Source: CBDFKF01 sp965248765
GTDB taxonomy: Bacteria > Pseudomonadota > Alphaproteobacteria > VGEJ01
NCBI GenBank assembly: GCA_965248765.1
Contig: CBDFKF010000003.1
Coordinates: forward strand, 682,001 to 746,000
Length of the DNA: 64,000 bases
Direction: 5' to 3'
Shown in pieces: positions 24,980-33,289 of the stretch. The notes below the pieces were generated by a model, which had not been told where the DNA came from, searched no databases, and saw only the letters and a list, made by a program, of their open reading frames with translations. Position 1 is the first letter of the stretch, and every line of letters begins with the position of its first letter. The position numbers and the translations under genes were made by a program.

Positions 24980-27051
24980 GCGCCAGTCTCGATGAGATAA
25001 TTGCCGAGCACGGTCCGCGCCGCGCACGCGCCGGGATAGACCACGATGGTCGTGGTGGGTTCCTCAATGATCGCGGGGCCGGCCACGGTCATCCCGGAGC
25101 CAAGGTCGGCGCCGAGATAGATTGGCGTCTCGGCCTCGCCCTGCGGTTCGAAATAGGCCCGCGCGAGACGGTCCGAACGCGGAAAGCTCGCGCCACACGA
25201 GGTCTCCGGGGCCATGACCGGCTTGTCGCGCAGCGCCGTCAGACGCACCCGCCAATTAATGCATTCAACCACGCCGCCGACCTCGCGCACCGCGTAGAGC
25301 CGCTCGTGGGTCCGGTGGAAGGCCTCGACCAGCGCGGCGAGATCATCCGCCGTTTCGATGCTCGTGCCGATCAAGGGCACCTCGATCTCCCATTGCTGAT
25401 TGAGGTAGCGCGCCTCGACGAAGTAGTCGGTGCGCTGGTCGGTCACGCCGCGCGCCCGAAGCCCCGCCCCAAAGGCCTCACCCTGGGCGCGAAGCTGCCG
25501 CAGCACCGTGGCCACGGCTTCATAGTCGAAATCGGCCGAGTGGGCGTACTGGCTGGCGGAATACTCGGTGACAATGTCGGAATATTGCGCGCCGCACGCG
25601 CTCAGACCGCCTGCGGTGCGCGGCAGCAACACGCGGGCGCAGCCGAGCGCGCGAGCGATCGGCACGATCGTTAGGCCGGCCGCGCCGCCGCCGGCGACCA
25701 AAACGCTCTCGCGTGGATCCACGCCGTCGTTGACCGTGATCGCCTCTATCGCCTCGATCATCAGCTCGCCCGCGAGCAGCAGAATGCCGGACGCCGTCTC
25801 CTCGACGGTCTTGCCCATGGCGTCCGCGAGCGAAACGATGGCCCGGCCCGCGGCCGCAACGTCGAGCGGCATGCGCCCGCCGAGGAAATGTGCCGCATCA
25901 ATGTAGCCGAGCACCAGAGCGGCGTCGGTCACCGTCGGCGCCGCGCCGCCCCGGCCGTAGGCCGCAGGCCCCGGCACCGCCCCCGCCGATTGCGGTCCGA
26001 CGCGCAACATGCCGCCCGAATCGAGCCAGGCGATCGAGCCGCCGCCCGAGCCGACGCTCCTGACGTCCACGGTTGCCATGCCGAGATTGTGCCCGACCCA
26101 CTCCCCGAGCAGCCAGCTCTCGCGCGTGTACTTGACGAGCCCGGCGCGCACCAGGCTCACGTCGAAGGTGGTGCCGCCGGTATCGACGACGATGATGTCG
26201 CCGCCGAGCCCCTCGGCTTCGGCATAGGCCTTGCCAGCGACGGGCGCCATCGCCGGCCCTGACTTCACGGTATAGACCGGCCGGGCGATCGCGTCGGCCG
26301 CGTGCAGCAGGCCGCCGGACGACACGCTCACCATCATCTCGCCCGAGAAACCGCCGGCGGCTAGATCGTCATGCAGCGTGCGCAGGTGCGCCTGCATCAG
26401 CGGTTTCAGCGAAGCATCGATCGTGGTTGAGGAGGCGCGCGGATACTCCCTGACCACGGGGTTGAGCGCGGATGAGAGGGTGTAGGGGATGTCCGGCAGA
26501 AGCGCTTCGATCAGCGCGCCGACGCGCCGCTCGTGCGCGTCGTTGACGATCGACCAGAGCAGACAGACCGCGATCGTTTCGATCCCCATCGCCGGCAAGT
26601 CGCGCAAGACGGCGCGCACGGCTTGCTCGTCGAGCGCGCGTTCGATCCCGCCCTCGGCGTTGATGCGTTCTGGGACCTCGAACGTAAGCCGCCGCGGCAC
26701 GTAGGGTGGCGGATTCTCCACATCGACCCGAAACGGATGATGCTTGCCGCCCTGCCTATAGAGCAGGATGTTGGGAAAGCCTTCCGTCGTGAGAAAGGCT
26801 GTCTTGGCGACTTTGCCCTCGACGATCGCATTGGCCGCCCGCGTCGTCGCGTAGATCAGAATGCCGGCCTCGCGCAGGAGGTCGTCGGGATCGCGCCGCA
26901 GTTCCGCTGCGGCATTGGCAAGCGCCGCGTACAACCCCTCGAAAGAGCGCTCGGGCGTGGTCAGCGCCTTGCCGAGGATGAGTCGGTCGTCGGCATCAGC
27001 CACGACAACGTCCGTGAAGGTCCCGCCGACATCGACAGCTATGCGAAGCAT
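24976..27051 (-). CDS. Hydantoinase A/oxoprolinase family ATPase subunit (HyuA)
   Basis: A 691-residue HyuA subunit, first gene of a three-gene minus-strand operon. The phosphate motif VDVGGTFTD is at 6-14. YATTRAANAIVEGKV, the middle motif VVDTGGTTFDVSLV and the block SVGSGGGSIAWLDSGG are typical. The C-terminal domain ends with GPAIIEEPTTTIVVYPG. Full family length. It is divergent from recQ with only 66 bases between the two starts, so the two promoters must be packed together. Confidence 0.93.
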   Translation of the reverse strand: MLRIAVDVGGTFTDVVVADADDRLILGKALTTPERSFEGLYAALANAAAELRRDPDDLLREAGILIYATTRAANAIVEGKVAKTAFLTTEGFPNILLYRQGGKHHPFRVDVENPPPYVPRRLTFEVPERINAEGGIERALDEQAVRAVLRDLPAMGIETIAVCLLWSIVNDAHERRVGALIEALLPDIPYTLSSALNPVVREYPRASSTTIDASLKPLMQAHLRTLHDDLAAGGFSGEMMVSVSSGGLLHAADAIARPVYTVKSGPAMAPVAGKAYAEAEGLGGDIIVVDTGGTTFDVSLVRAGLVKYTRESWLLGEWVGHNLGMATVDVRSVGSGGGSIAWLDSGGMLRVGPQSAGAVPGPAAYGRGGAAPTVTDAALVLGYIDAAHFLGGRMPLDVAAAGRAIVSLADAMGKTVEETASGILLLAGELMIEAIEAITVNDGVDPRESVLVAGGGAAGLTIVPIARALGCARVLLPRTAGGLSACGAQYSDIVTEYSASQYAHSADFDYEAVATVLRQLRAQGEAFGAGLRARGVTDQRTDYFVEARYLNQQWEIEVPLIGTSIETADDLAALVEAFHRTHERLYAVREVGGVVECINWRVRLTALRDKPVMAPETSCGASFPRSDRLARAYFEPQGEAETPIYLGADLGSGMTVAGPAIIEEPTTTIVVYPGACAARTVLGNYLIETGA

Positions 27052-27117
27052 GCGGGGCTCCCCCAGTTCCTTGGGGCAGTCTAGCGTCCCGTGCGGGAAA
27101 CACTAAGATTGTGTCGG

Positions 27118-28962
27118 ATGCTGCCACCCGGAAAATATCGTGAAGAAAAACGACAGGTCTTGAAGGAGATCTTCGGTTTCGACGATTTCCGTCCCGGGCA
27201 GGAGCAGGCGGTGGATGCACTGCTGGCTGGGCGAAACGTGCTGGCAGTCATGCCAACGGGGTCTGGCAAGTCGCTCTGCTTTCAGGTGCCGGCGCTGGTC
27301 GGCGGCGGGATCACCATCGTCGTCTCGCCGCTGGTGGCTCTCATGCACGATCAGGTGGCGGCGTTGCGTCTCGCCGAGGTCGCTGCGGATACCATTAACT
27401 CTTCACGCGGCCGGGACGACAACGTTGCGGCATGGCGGCGCACCACCTCCGGCGAGTTGCGGCTTCTCTATATGTCGCCCGAGCGGTTGATGACCGAACA
27501 GATGTTGGCGGCGCTGAGCCGGCTCGACGTCCGCCTGATCGCGATCGATGAGGCCCACTGCATTTCGCAATGGGGTCCCGCGTTCCGCCCGGAATACCAA
27601 GACCTCTCACGCCTGCGGGGGATCTTCCCCGGTATTCCCATCGCCGCCCTGACGGCAACAGCCGACGAGGTCACCCGCGAGGACATCGCGGCGCAGCTAT
27701 TCGCGGGCCATGCCGAGACGATCGTCCTCGGCTTCGACCGCCCGAACATCAAGCTTGCGGTGGAGATGAAGCGCGACTGGAGATCCCAGATGCTCTCGTT
27801 CGTCCAACGGCATAGCGGCGAGAGCGGAATCGTCTATTGCCTGTCGCGGAAAAAAACCGAGGAAACCGCCGCCTTGCTCAGCGAGAAAGGGGTCTTGGCC
27901 CTGCCGTATCACGCCGGTATGGACAAGGCGGCGCGCGATACCAACCAGAACGCCTTCATGACCGAGCCAGGCGTCGTGATCGTGGCGACGATCGCCTTCG
28001 GCATGGGGATCGACAAGTCCGACGTCCGCTTCGTCTTCCACGCCGACCTGCCCGCCAGTATCGAGGCGTATTACCAGGAGATCGGCCGCGCCGGCCGCGA
28101 CGACCAACCGGCCGAGGCGCACATGCTGTTCGGGCTGGGCGACATCCGCATGCGGCGGATGTTCATCGAGCAGGAAGAGGCGGGCGTAGAGCGCAAGCGT
28201 CGCGAGCATCGGCGTCTCGACGCTCTGCTCGGCTATTGCGAGTCCCCGGCCTGCCGCCGCCGCGCCCTGCTCGCCTATTTCGGGGAAAGGATCGAGCCGT
28301 GCGGGAACTGCGACGTCTGCCTCGACCCCGTCGAGATCGTGGACGGCACGCAAGAGGGGCAATGGGCTCTCTCGGCGGTTGATCGGACCGGGCAACGCTT
28401 CGGTGCCGCCCACATCATCGATGTCTTGCGGGGATCGCTGACAGAGAAGGTCGTCAAGGCCGGGCACGACCGCCTGGCCACCTTCGGTGCCGGCGCCGAA
28501 CACAAGAAGGAGGGGTGGCGCTCCCTGATCCGCCAGCTTGTGGCCGCGGAATTTCTCCGCCTCGATGTGCAAGACTTTGGCGGCCTCGCGATCACCGACA
28601 AGGGCTGGATGCTATTGCAGGGAGAGGCGAGCTTCCTTTGTCGCCAGGAGACCATGCGCCCCGCTCCGCCCGCCCGCCGCAAGGCCCGAAGCGCGGAGGC
28701 CGCGGCGGAGCTGTCCCCGGCCCAGAGCGTGCTGTTTGGCAGGCTCAAGGAATTGCGCCTGCGCCTCGCCAGCGAGCGCGGCGTGCCGGCCTATGTCGTC
28801 TTTTCAGACCGATCGCTCGCCGACATGGCCCGGCGGCGTCCGCGCAACGCCGCCGAATTTGCCGCCGTCAACGGGGTCGGCGCGGCCAAACTGAGGGATT
28901 TCGCATCGCCTTTCCTGGAGGCCATCGCCGCCGCCTCGGAGGGGCCGGCGGTTGACGAGTAG
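27118..28962 (+). CDS. recQ: ATP-dependent DNA helicase RecQ
   Basis: A 614-residue RecQ-family 3'-5' helicase. The Q motif is FRPGQEQAV, Walker A PTGSGKS is at 46-52 and the DEAH box (IDEAHCIS) at 142-149. Helicase domain 2 contains IATIAFGMGIDKSDVR and QEIGRAGRD. The zinc cluster spans CESPACRRR to CGNCDVC, then an RQC-like winged helix and a C-terminal HRDC domain (AEFAAVNGVGAAKLRDF). The aromatic loop reads QWGPAFRPEY, not the QWGHDFRPEY of E. coli. The ATG at 27118 was chosen; a GTG at 27091 would add 9 residues. It unwinds recombination and repair intermediates. It is the only obvious housekeeping-type gene in the window. Confidence 0.95.
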   Translation: MLPPGKYREEKRQVLKEIFGFDDFRPGQEQAVDALLAGRNVLAVMPTGSGKSLCFQVPALVGGGITIVVSPLVALMHDQVAALRLAEVAADTINSSRGRDDNVAAWRRTTSGELRLLYMSPERLMTEQMLAALSRLDVRLIAIDEAHCISQWGPAFRPEYQDLSRLRGIFPGIPIAALTATADEVTREDIAAQLFAGHAETIVLGFDRPNIKLAVEMKRDWRSQMLSFVQRHSGESGIVYCLSRKKTEETAALLSEKGVLALPYHAGMDKAARDTNQNAFMTEPGVVIVATIAFGMGIDKSDVRFVFHADLPASIEAYYQEIGRAGRDDQPAEAHMLFGLGDIRMRRMFIEQEEAGVERKRREHRRLDALLGYCESPACRRRALLAYFGERIEPCGNCDVCLDPVEIVDGTQEGQWALSAVDRTGQRFGAAHIIDVLRGSLTEKVVKAGHDRLATFGAGAEHKKEGWRSLIRQLVAAEFLRLDVQDFGGLAITDKGWMLLQGEASFLCRQETMRPAPPARRKARSAEAAAELSPAQSVLFGRLKELRLRLASERGVPAYVVFSDRSLADMARRRPRNAAEFAAVNGVGAAKLRDFASPFLEAIAAASEGPAVDE

Positions 28963-29051
28963 CGCACGTGTCCTGGAGGGCCGCCCACGGCATGCGCCAA
29001 CTCATCGGTCAGGTCGGTTAGCCCTCGCGGCAGTCGCGCTCGACGACCCCG

Positions 29052-29324
29052 TCAACCGGTGACGATGTCGTTAAGGAACGGATCACCGGGCAAAGCAGTC
29101 TCGGTATCGAGCAACGCACCGCAGCCCGGACAGAAAAAGCGTCGCAGCAAGACCTGCTCACCCGCCGCGTAGCTCTCGCCGGCCGCCCCCCGCATCGGGC
29201 CCTCCTCCACGTGCGCGCCGGGCTTCCACGGCTCGCCCGCGCCGCCGAGCCTATGCTCGCAACCCGCGCACCGAACCTCCGGGCCCGATGCGGCATCGCG
29301 GACTATGAGTGCAGTGTCGGCCAC
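29052..29324 (-). CDS. Small CxxC zinc protein, acetone carboxylase gamma subunit-like
   Basis: A 90-residue protein with two CxxC pairs, CAGCEHRLGG and FFCPGCGALLDTE, as in the gamma subunit of acetone carboxylase and the small subunit of acetophenone carboxylase. It is shorter than the acetone carboxylase gamma subunit. GTG start at 29324, 15 bases after the stop of the HyuB gene; last gene of a B-A-B-gamma operon. The pairs probably bind zinc. The gamma-like subunit is what separates the ATP-dependent carboxylases from plain hydantoinases in this superfamily, so its presence bears on the function of the whole operon. The family call is good in context, weaker from the sequence alone. Confidence 0.75.
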   Translation of the reverse strand: MADTALIVRDAASGPEVRCAGCEHRLGGAGEPWKPGAHVEEGPMRGAAGESYAAGEQVLLRRFFCPGCGALLDTETALPGDPFLNDIVTG

Positions 29325-29339
29325 ACGACGGCGTTGGGC

Positions 29340-31178
29340 CTACTCGGCCGCTGTGGCAGCGAGGCGGCTGGCTCTAACCCGCTCGCGCGCCCTCTCGGTA
29401 GCCTTTTGGTCGACATCGCCAGATGGTCCTTCGAGAACCACGCCGTAGACCTGACGAGCGACCGCCTCTGAGACCACGCCGCTTGAGCAATCCTCGCGTA
29501 CGGCATCCGCTTCACGCTCGAGCGGGTCGCCATAGCCGCCGCCGCCGTTCCAGCGGTAGTAGAGCGCGTCCTCGCCCGCGAGCGGATAGACTCCCCACGC
29601 TACCGATTGCTGCTCACCGGCCATGTCCTCGAGCGCTTGGGTGAACGGGTTGACGTTGCGGCCGGCCTCCGAGGCCTCATTGTTGTGGACCCAGACATAG
29701 CTGTTGGGCGCACCCGGATAGCCACCGGCGAGCCCATCGCTCATCGGGAATTGCGAGCCCTTGCCGGAGATGACGAAGCGCAGGCCGTCATCCGGCGAAT
29801 CGTGGGGCACGACCGCAATCTCGCCGCCGGTGCCGCCGCGATACCGGCCCGGCCCGCCCGAGTCTTTCATGCGTCGACGAAAGAGGTAGCGCACCGGAAA
29901 CATCGCTTCGGTGGTCTCGACGTTGGCCATTCGCGTGATCGGGTTGGGCAGCTCACCGCCGACGTCGATCCCGTCGGCGAACGATCGGGCGCCGCCAGAG
30001 CCGGCAAAGGTCTCGGTCATCATGCCGATCGATTCGCTCCCTTTCTGGTTGCGTCCAAAGAGGAAGAGAGCGACGTGGTTGGCATGCCAGACGGCGCTTG
30101 TTTCGTGGCGATATTTGTCGCTGGCAGCAAGCATCTTGCCGATCGTCGTCACCGCCAGGTTGTTGACCGACTGGATGGTGCCGACCGTTGCCGCCGAGAC
30201 CGGCGCGGGCCGCCGGCAGTTCACGATGCTGCCCTCAGGCGCAATCATTTCGACCGGCCGCGTCAGCCCCTCATTCCAAGTGATGTCGTAGCAGAGCATC
30301 GGAAACAGCGGCGCGAAGATGCCGCCCCACGAGGCGAGACGGGTGCAGTTGAGACCATAGGGTGTTTCGGGGCTCGAGCCGGTGAGATCAAAAGTAAGTG
30401 AGTCTTCGGTCTTGGTCATTGCCATGTTCACACGGTAGACCTCGTCCTTGGCCTCCATGTACTGGCGCGCCTCCCAGCGTCCGTCCGGCAACTCCCGCAA
30501 GCGCCGCCGCAACAGCGCCTCCGATTGATCGATCAGCGTCCGGCCCGCTTCATCGACGGCCGCCGCTCCGTACTTGTCGATCAGCGCCAGCATGCGGTCC
30601 TTGGCAACGTTGTTGCAGGCGATCATGGAGGCGAGGTCAAGCGCGACCATCTCGGGCGAGCGCACCATGTTGAGGATCGTATCCATGACGTCCTCGCGCA
30701 TCTCGCCGCGATCGATCAGCTTGATACCCGGCGAGCTGAAGCCCTCGGTGTAGATGTCCTCGGAATCCGGGCTGAAGCCACCCGGCGCCAGAGCGCCGAT
30801 ATCGTAGACATGGACGAATGAGGCGCTGAAGCAGACCAGCTGGCCGTCGTAGTGAATCGGCGAAACCAAATAGATGTCGGAGGTATGAAGCGCGGCTGTG
30901 TAGGGGTCATTCAGCAGGAACACATCGCCTTCGTTGATCTTGCCGTCGAAGCGGAGCAGCACGGCCTTGCAGGCCTCGGCGGCGGCCGTCAGGTGATGGA
31001 GGTAGCCGACACCCCCCATCAATAGGGTGCCATCAGTGCGATAGAGCGAGACCATAAGGTCGTGCCCCTCGTTGGTGATGGCACTGCCCGAGACGTGCTT
31101 TAGCGTAATCACCGCCTCCTCGATGATGCGATAGAGGCGGTGGCGAATGATCGAGAAGGTGATGGGGTCCACGGTCAC
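29340..31178 (-). CDS. Hydantoinase B/oxoprolinase or carboxylase alpha-type subunit (HyuB)
   Basis: A 612-residue HyuB-type subunit. The GTG at 31178 (MTVDPITFSI) lies one base after the hyuA stop. The usual NDP-GGTH motif is changed: it reads LNDPYTAALHTSD at about 89-101, keeping Asn, Asp and His but losing the Gly pair. The C-terminal has WNGGGGYGDPLERE. It is clearly different from the second HyuB of the same operon. Together with HyuA, another HyuB and a gamma-like protein it resembles the layout of acetophenone/acetone carboxylase operons. Hydrolase or carboxylase remains open. Confidence 0.9.
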   Translation of the reverse strand: MTVDPITFSIIRHRLYRIIEEAVITLKHVSGSAITNEGHDLMVSLYRTDGTLLMGGVGYLHHLTAAAEACKAVLLRFDGKINEGDVFLLNDPYTAALHTSDIYLVSPIHYDGQLVCFSASFVHVYDIGALAPGGFSPDSEDIYTEGFSSPGIKLIDRGEMREDVMDTILNMVRSPEMVALDLASMIACNNVAKDRMLALIDKYGAAAVDEAGRTLIDQSEALLRRRLRELPDGRWEARQYMEAKDEVYRVNMAMTKTEDSLTFDLTGSSPETPYGLNCTRLASWGGIFAPLFPMLCYDITWNEGLTRPVEMIAPEGSIVNCRRPAPVSAATVGTIQSVNNLAVTTIGKMLAASDKYRHETSAVWHANHVALFLFGRNQKGSESIGMMTETFAGSGGARSFADGIDVGGELPNPITRMANVETTEAMFPVRYLFRRRMKDSGGPGRYRGGTGGEIAVVPHDSPDDGLRFVISGKGSQFPMSDGLAGGYPGAPNSYVWVHNNEASEAGRNVNPFTQALEDMAGEQQSVAWGVYPLAGEDALYYRWNGGGGYGDPLEREADAVREDCSSGVVSEAVARQVYGVVLEGPSGDVDQKATERARERVRASRLAATAAE

Positions 31179-31179
31179 C

Positions 31180-33288
31180 TCACGAGAATTCGATCACCAT
31201 GTTGCGATGTGCATCCATCTGACCGTGCTGGTGATCCTGCACGACGATGGTGGTGATCGGGGTGTGAATAACGGCAGGGCCGGCGACAACGTTGCCTGGT
31301 TCCAGCCGCTCGAAATCGTAGATCTCGGCAGGCGCAAGTCCGCCGCGTGCTTCGACGAAAATCTCGCGCCGACCAATGCTCGCGCGCTTGGGATCGGCGC
31401 CCCCGAGCGGCAGCGGCTCGAGCTCGGGACGGTCCATCAATCCGCGCGCGGTCAACCGGAACATGGTCATTTCCATGCCAGCGCCGCGATAAGCCGAGCC
31501 CTTGCCGAACTTGCGCTGATAGAGCGCCTCGAAGTCGTCGATGAGCTTTTCGAGCCCCTTTGAATCGAGCGGCGTCGCGGCCCGCACGGGCGTCGTCACC
31601 TCATGCACTTGTTTGCCGTACCGGAGATCGACCGACCAATCGAGCCGTATGCGGTCAGTCGGAAACCCCTCCTCTTTGAGCTGCTCAAGGGCAACCGTCC
31701 GCATCGGGGCGTAAATCTCATTCAACTCGTCGGCCGGAGAAGGCACAGGCAGTGTCTTGGTGACGGAATACTCGTGAACGATATCCGCTGAAACCAGGCC
31801 GAAGGCGCTATACACCGCGGCCGAGTACGGAACGATCACCCGTTTCACGTTTAGTTCGGCACCGAAGGTCCCGCACAGCAAGGGGCAGGTGCCGCCGAAG
31901 GCGTGCAGCACAAAATCGCGCGGATCAAGACCGCGCTCGACCGTGATCTCGTGAATCAGGTCGGCGATCTGAGCGGCTGCAACGCGGTAGATGCCGAACG
32001 CGGCCTCGTCCACCTCCATGCCAAGCGGCCCGGCGATGCGCTCGGCAAACGCGGCCGCCGCCGCCGCGCGGTCGAGGGTGATCGTGCCGCCGAGAAAGGT
32101 GGCTGGGTCCATGTACCCCACCAGCAACAATACATCGGTCAGCGTCGGCTCGACACCGCCGCGCCCATAGCAAACCGGTCCAGGACTGGCGCTGGCACTC
32201 TGCGGTCCGACCCGGGGTATGTTGGTGTGGGGGTCCAGAGCAACGATGCTGCCGCCGCCGGCGCCGATCGAAACCACCTCGATCTTGGGAGCGATGTAGT
32301 GATACCGCGCAACCATCGGCTCGCGCGCGTACTCCATCTCGCCGCCCTGGATGACCCCGACCTTGAAGGTTGTGCCGCCCATGTCGGCGGCGATGATATC
32401 GCGATCGCCCATTTGGTCGCCGAGGAACTGACTGCCGATAACCCCGGCGGCCGGGCCACTCTCGATCATGCCGACCGCCCGGTCCGCGGCTTCCACCGCC
32501 GGCAGCAGACCGCCGTAGCCCTGCATCACGAGAAGCGGGCCTTTGTACCCTTCGGCCGCCAACAGCTCGCCGAGATCGGTCAGATAATCGCGCGAGATGC
32601 GCCCGGCGTAGGCGTTGATGACCGTCGTCGAGGTCCGCTCGTACTCGCCGGGGACTGGCGCGATATCGCTCGACAGCGTGACATAGGCATCGGGCGCTAG
32701 ACGGCCAACGATCTCGCGCACGGCGTGTTCGTGGGCCGTATTGTAGAAGGACCACAAAAAGCACACGGCGATGGCATCGACACCCTTCGACTCGACCAGA
32801 TGGCTGACCGCGGCCTCGACAGCCGGCACGTCAAGCTCCTTGAGCACCGCCCCCTTGTAGTCGACCCGCTCCGGGACACCGCGAATACACCCGGTCTCGA
32901 CCAGCGGTGGCGGGCGCTCGGTGGCGATCGGATGTTTGACACGATCCTCGGATAGGCCTGCCCAGCGGCCGTAGGCGCCCCGCGTGATCAAGAGGGTATC
33001 CTCGAACCCTTCGGTAGTAATCAGGCCGGTCTTGGCGCCTTCGCGCGTCAGGATCGCGTTGTCGACGACCGTCGAGCCGTGCGCGAAGAGAGAGGTGCGG
33101 GCGAGCACTTCGGCCAGCGTCGTTCCCATCGAGTCGGCCGCCGAGACGATCGAGTCGATGACGCCCTGGGCGAAATTAGGCGGTGTGGAGAGCGCCTTAC
33201 CGACGTGAAGCGGCTGGCCTGCGGCGAAGACGATAGTGTCGGTGCAGGTGCCGCCGACGTCGGTCGAGACGATAAACGGTGATGCCAC
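31180..33288 (-). CDS. Hydantoinase A/acetone carboxylase beta-type ATPase subunit (HyuA)
   Basis: A 702-residue HyuA subunit. The GTG at 33288 begins one base after the hyuB stop; the open frame continues upstream inside that gene but without family similarity. The phosphate motif reads STDVGGTCTD (8-17), with Cys where the other copies have Phe or Asn. HGSTVVDNAILTREGAKTG, the middle motif AADMGGTTFKVGV and VVSIGAGGGSIVALDPH follow. The length matches acetone carboxylase beta-type subunits as well as hydantoinases. It has HyuB genes on both sides. Confidence 0.92.
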   Translation of the reverse strand: MASPFIVSTDVGGTCTDTIVFAAGQPLHVGKALSTPPNFAQGVIDSIVSAADSMGTTLAEVLARTSLFAHGSTVVDNAILTREGAKTGLITTEGFEDTLLITRGAYGRWAGLSEDRVKHPIATERPPPLVETGCIRGVPERVDYKGAVLKELDVPAVEAAVSHLVESKGVDAIAVCFLWSFYNTAHEHAVREIVGRLAPDAYVTLSSDIAPVPGEYERTSTTVINAYAGRISRDYLTDLGELLAAEGYKGPLLVMQGYGGLLPAVEAADRAVGMIESGPAAGVIGSQFLGDQMGDRDIIAADMGGTTFKVGVIQGGEMEYAREPMVARYHYIAPKIEVVSIGAGGGSIVALDPHTNIPRVGPQSASASPGPVCYGRGGVEPTLTDVLLLVGYMDPATFLGGTITLDRAAAAAAFAERIAGPLGMEVDEAAFGIYRVAAAQIADLIHEITVERGLDPRDFVLHAFGGTCPLLCGTFGAELNVKRVIVPYSAAVYSAFGLVSADIVHEYSVTKTLPVPSPADELNEIYAPMRTVALEQLKEEGFPTDRIRLDWSVDLRYGKQVHEVTTPVRAATPLDSKGLEKLIDDFEALYQRKFGKGSAYRGAGMEMTMFRLTARGLMDRPELEPLPLGGADPKRASIGRREIFVEARGGLAPAEIYDFERLEPGNVVAGPAVIHTPITTIVVQDHQHGQMDAHRNMVIEFS

Positions 33289-33289
33289 C

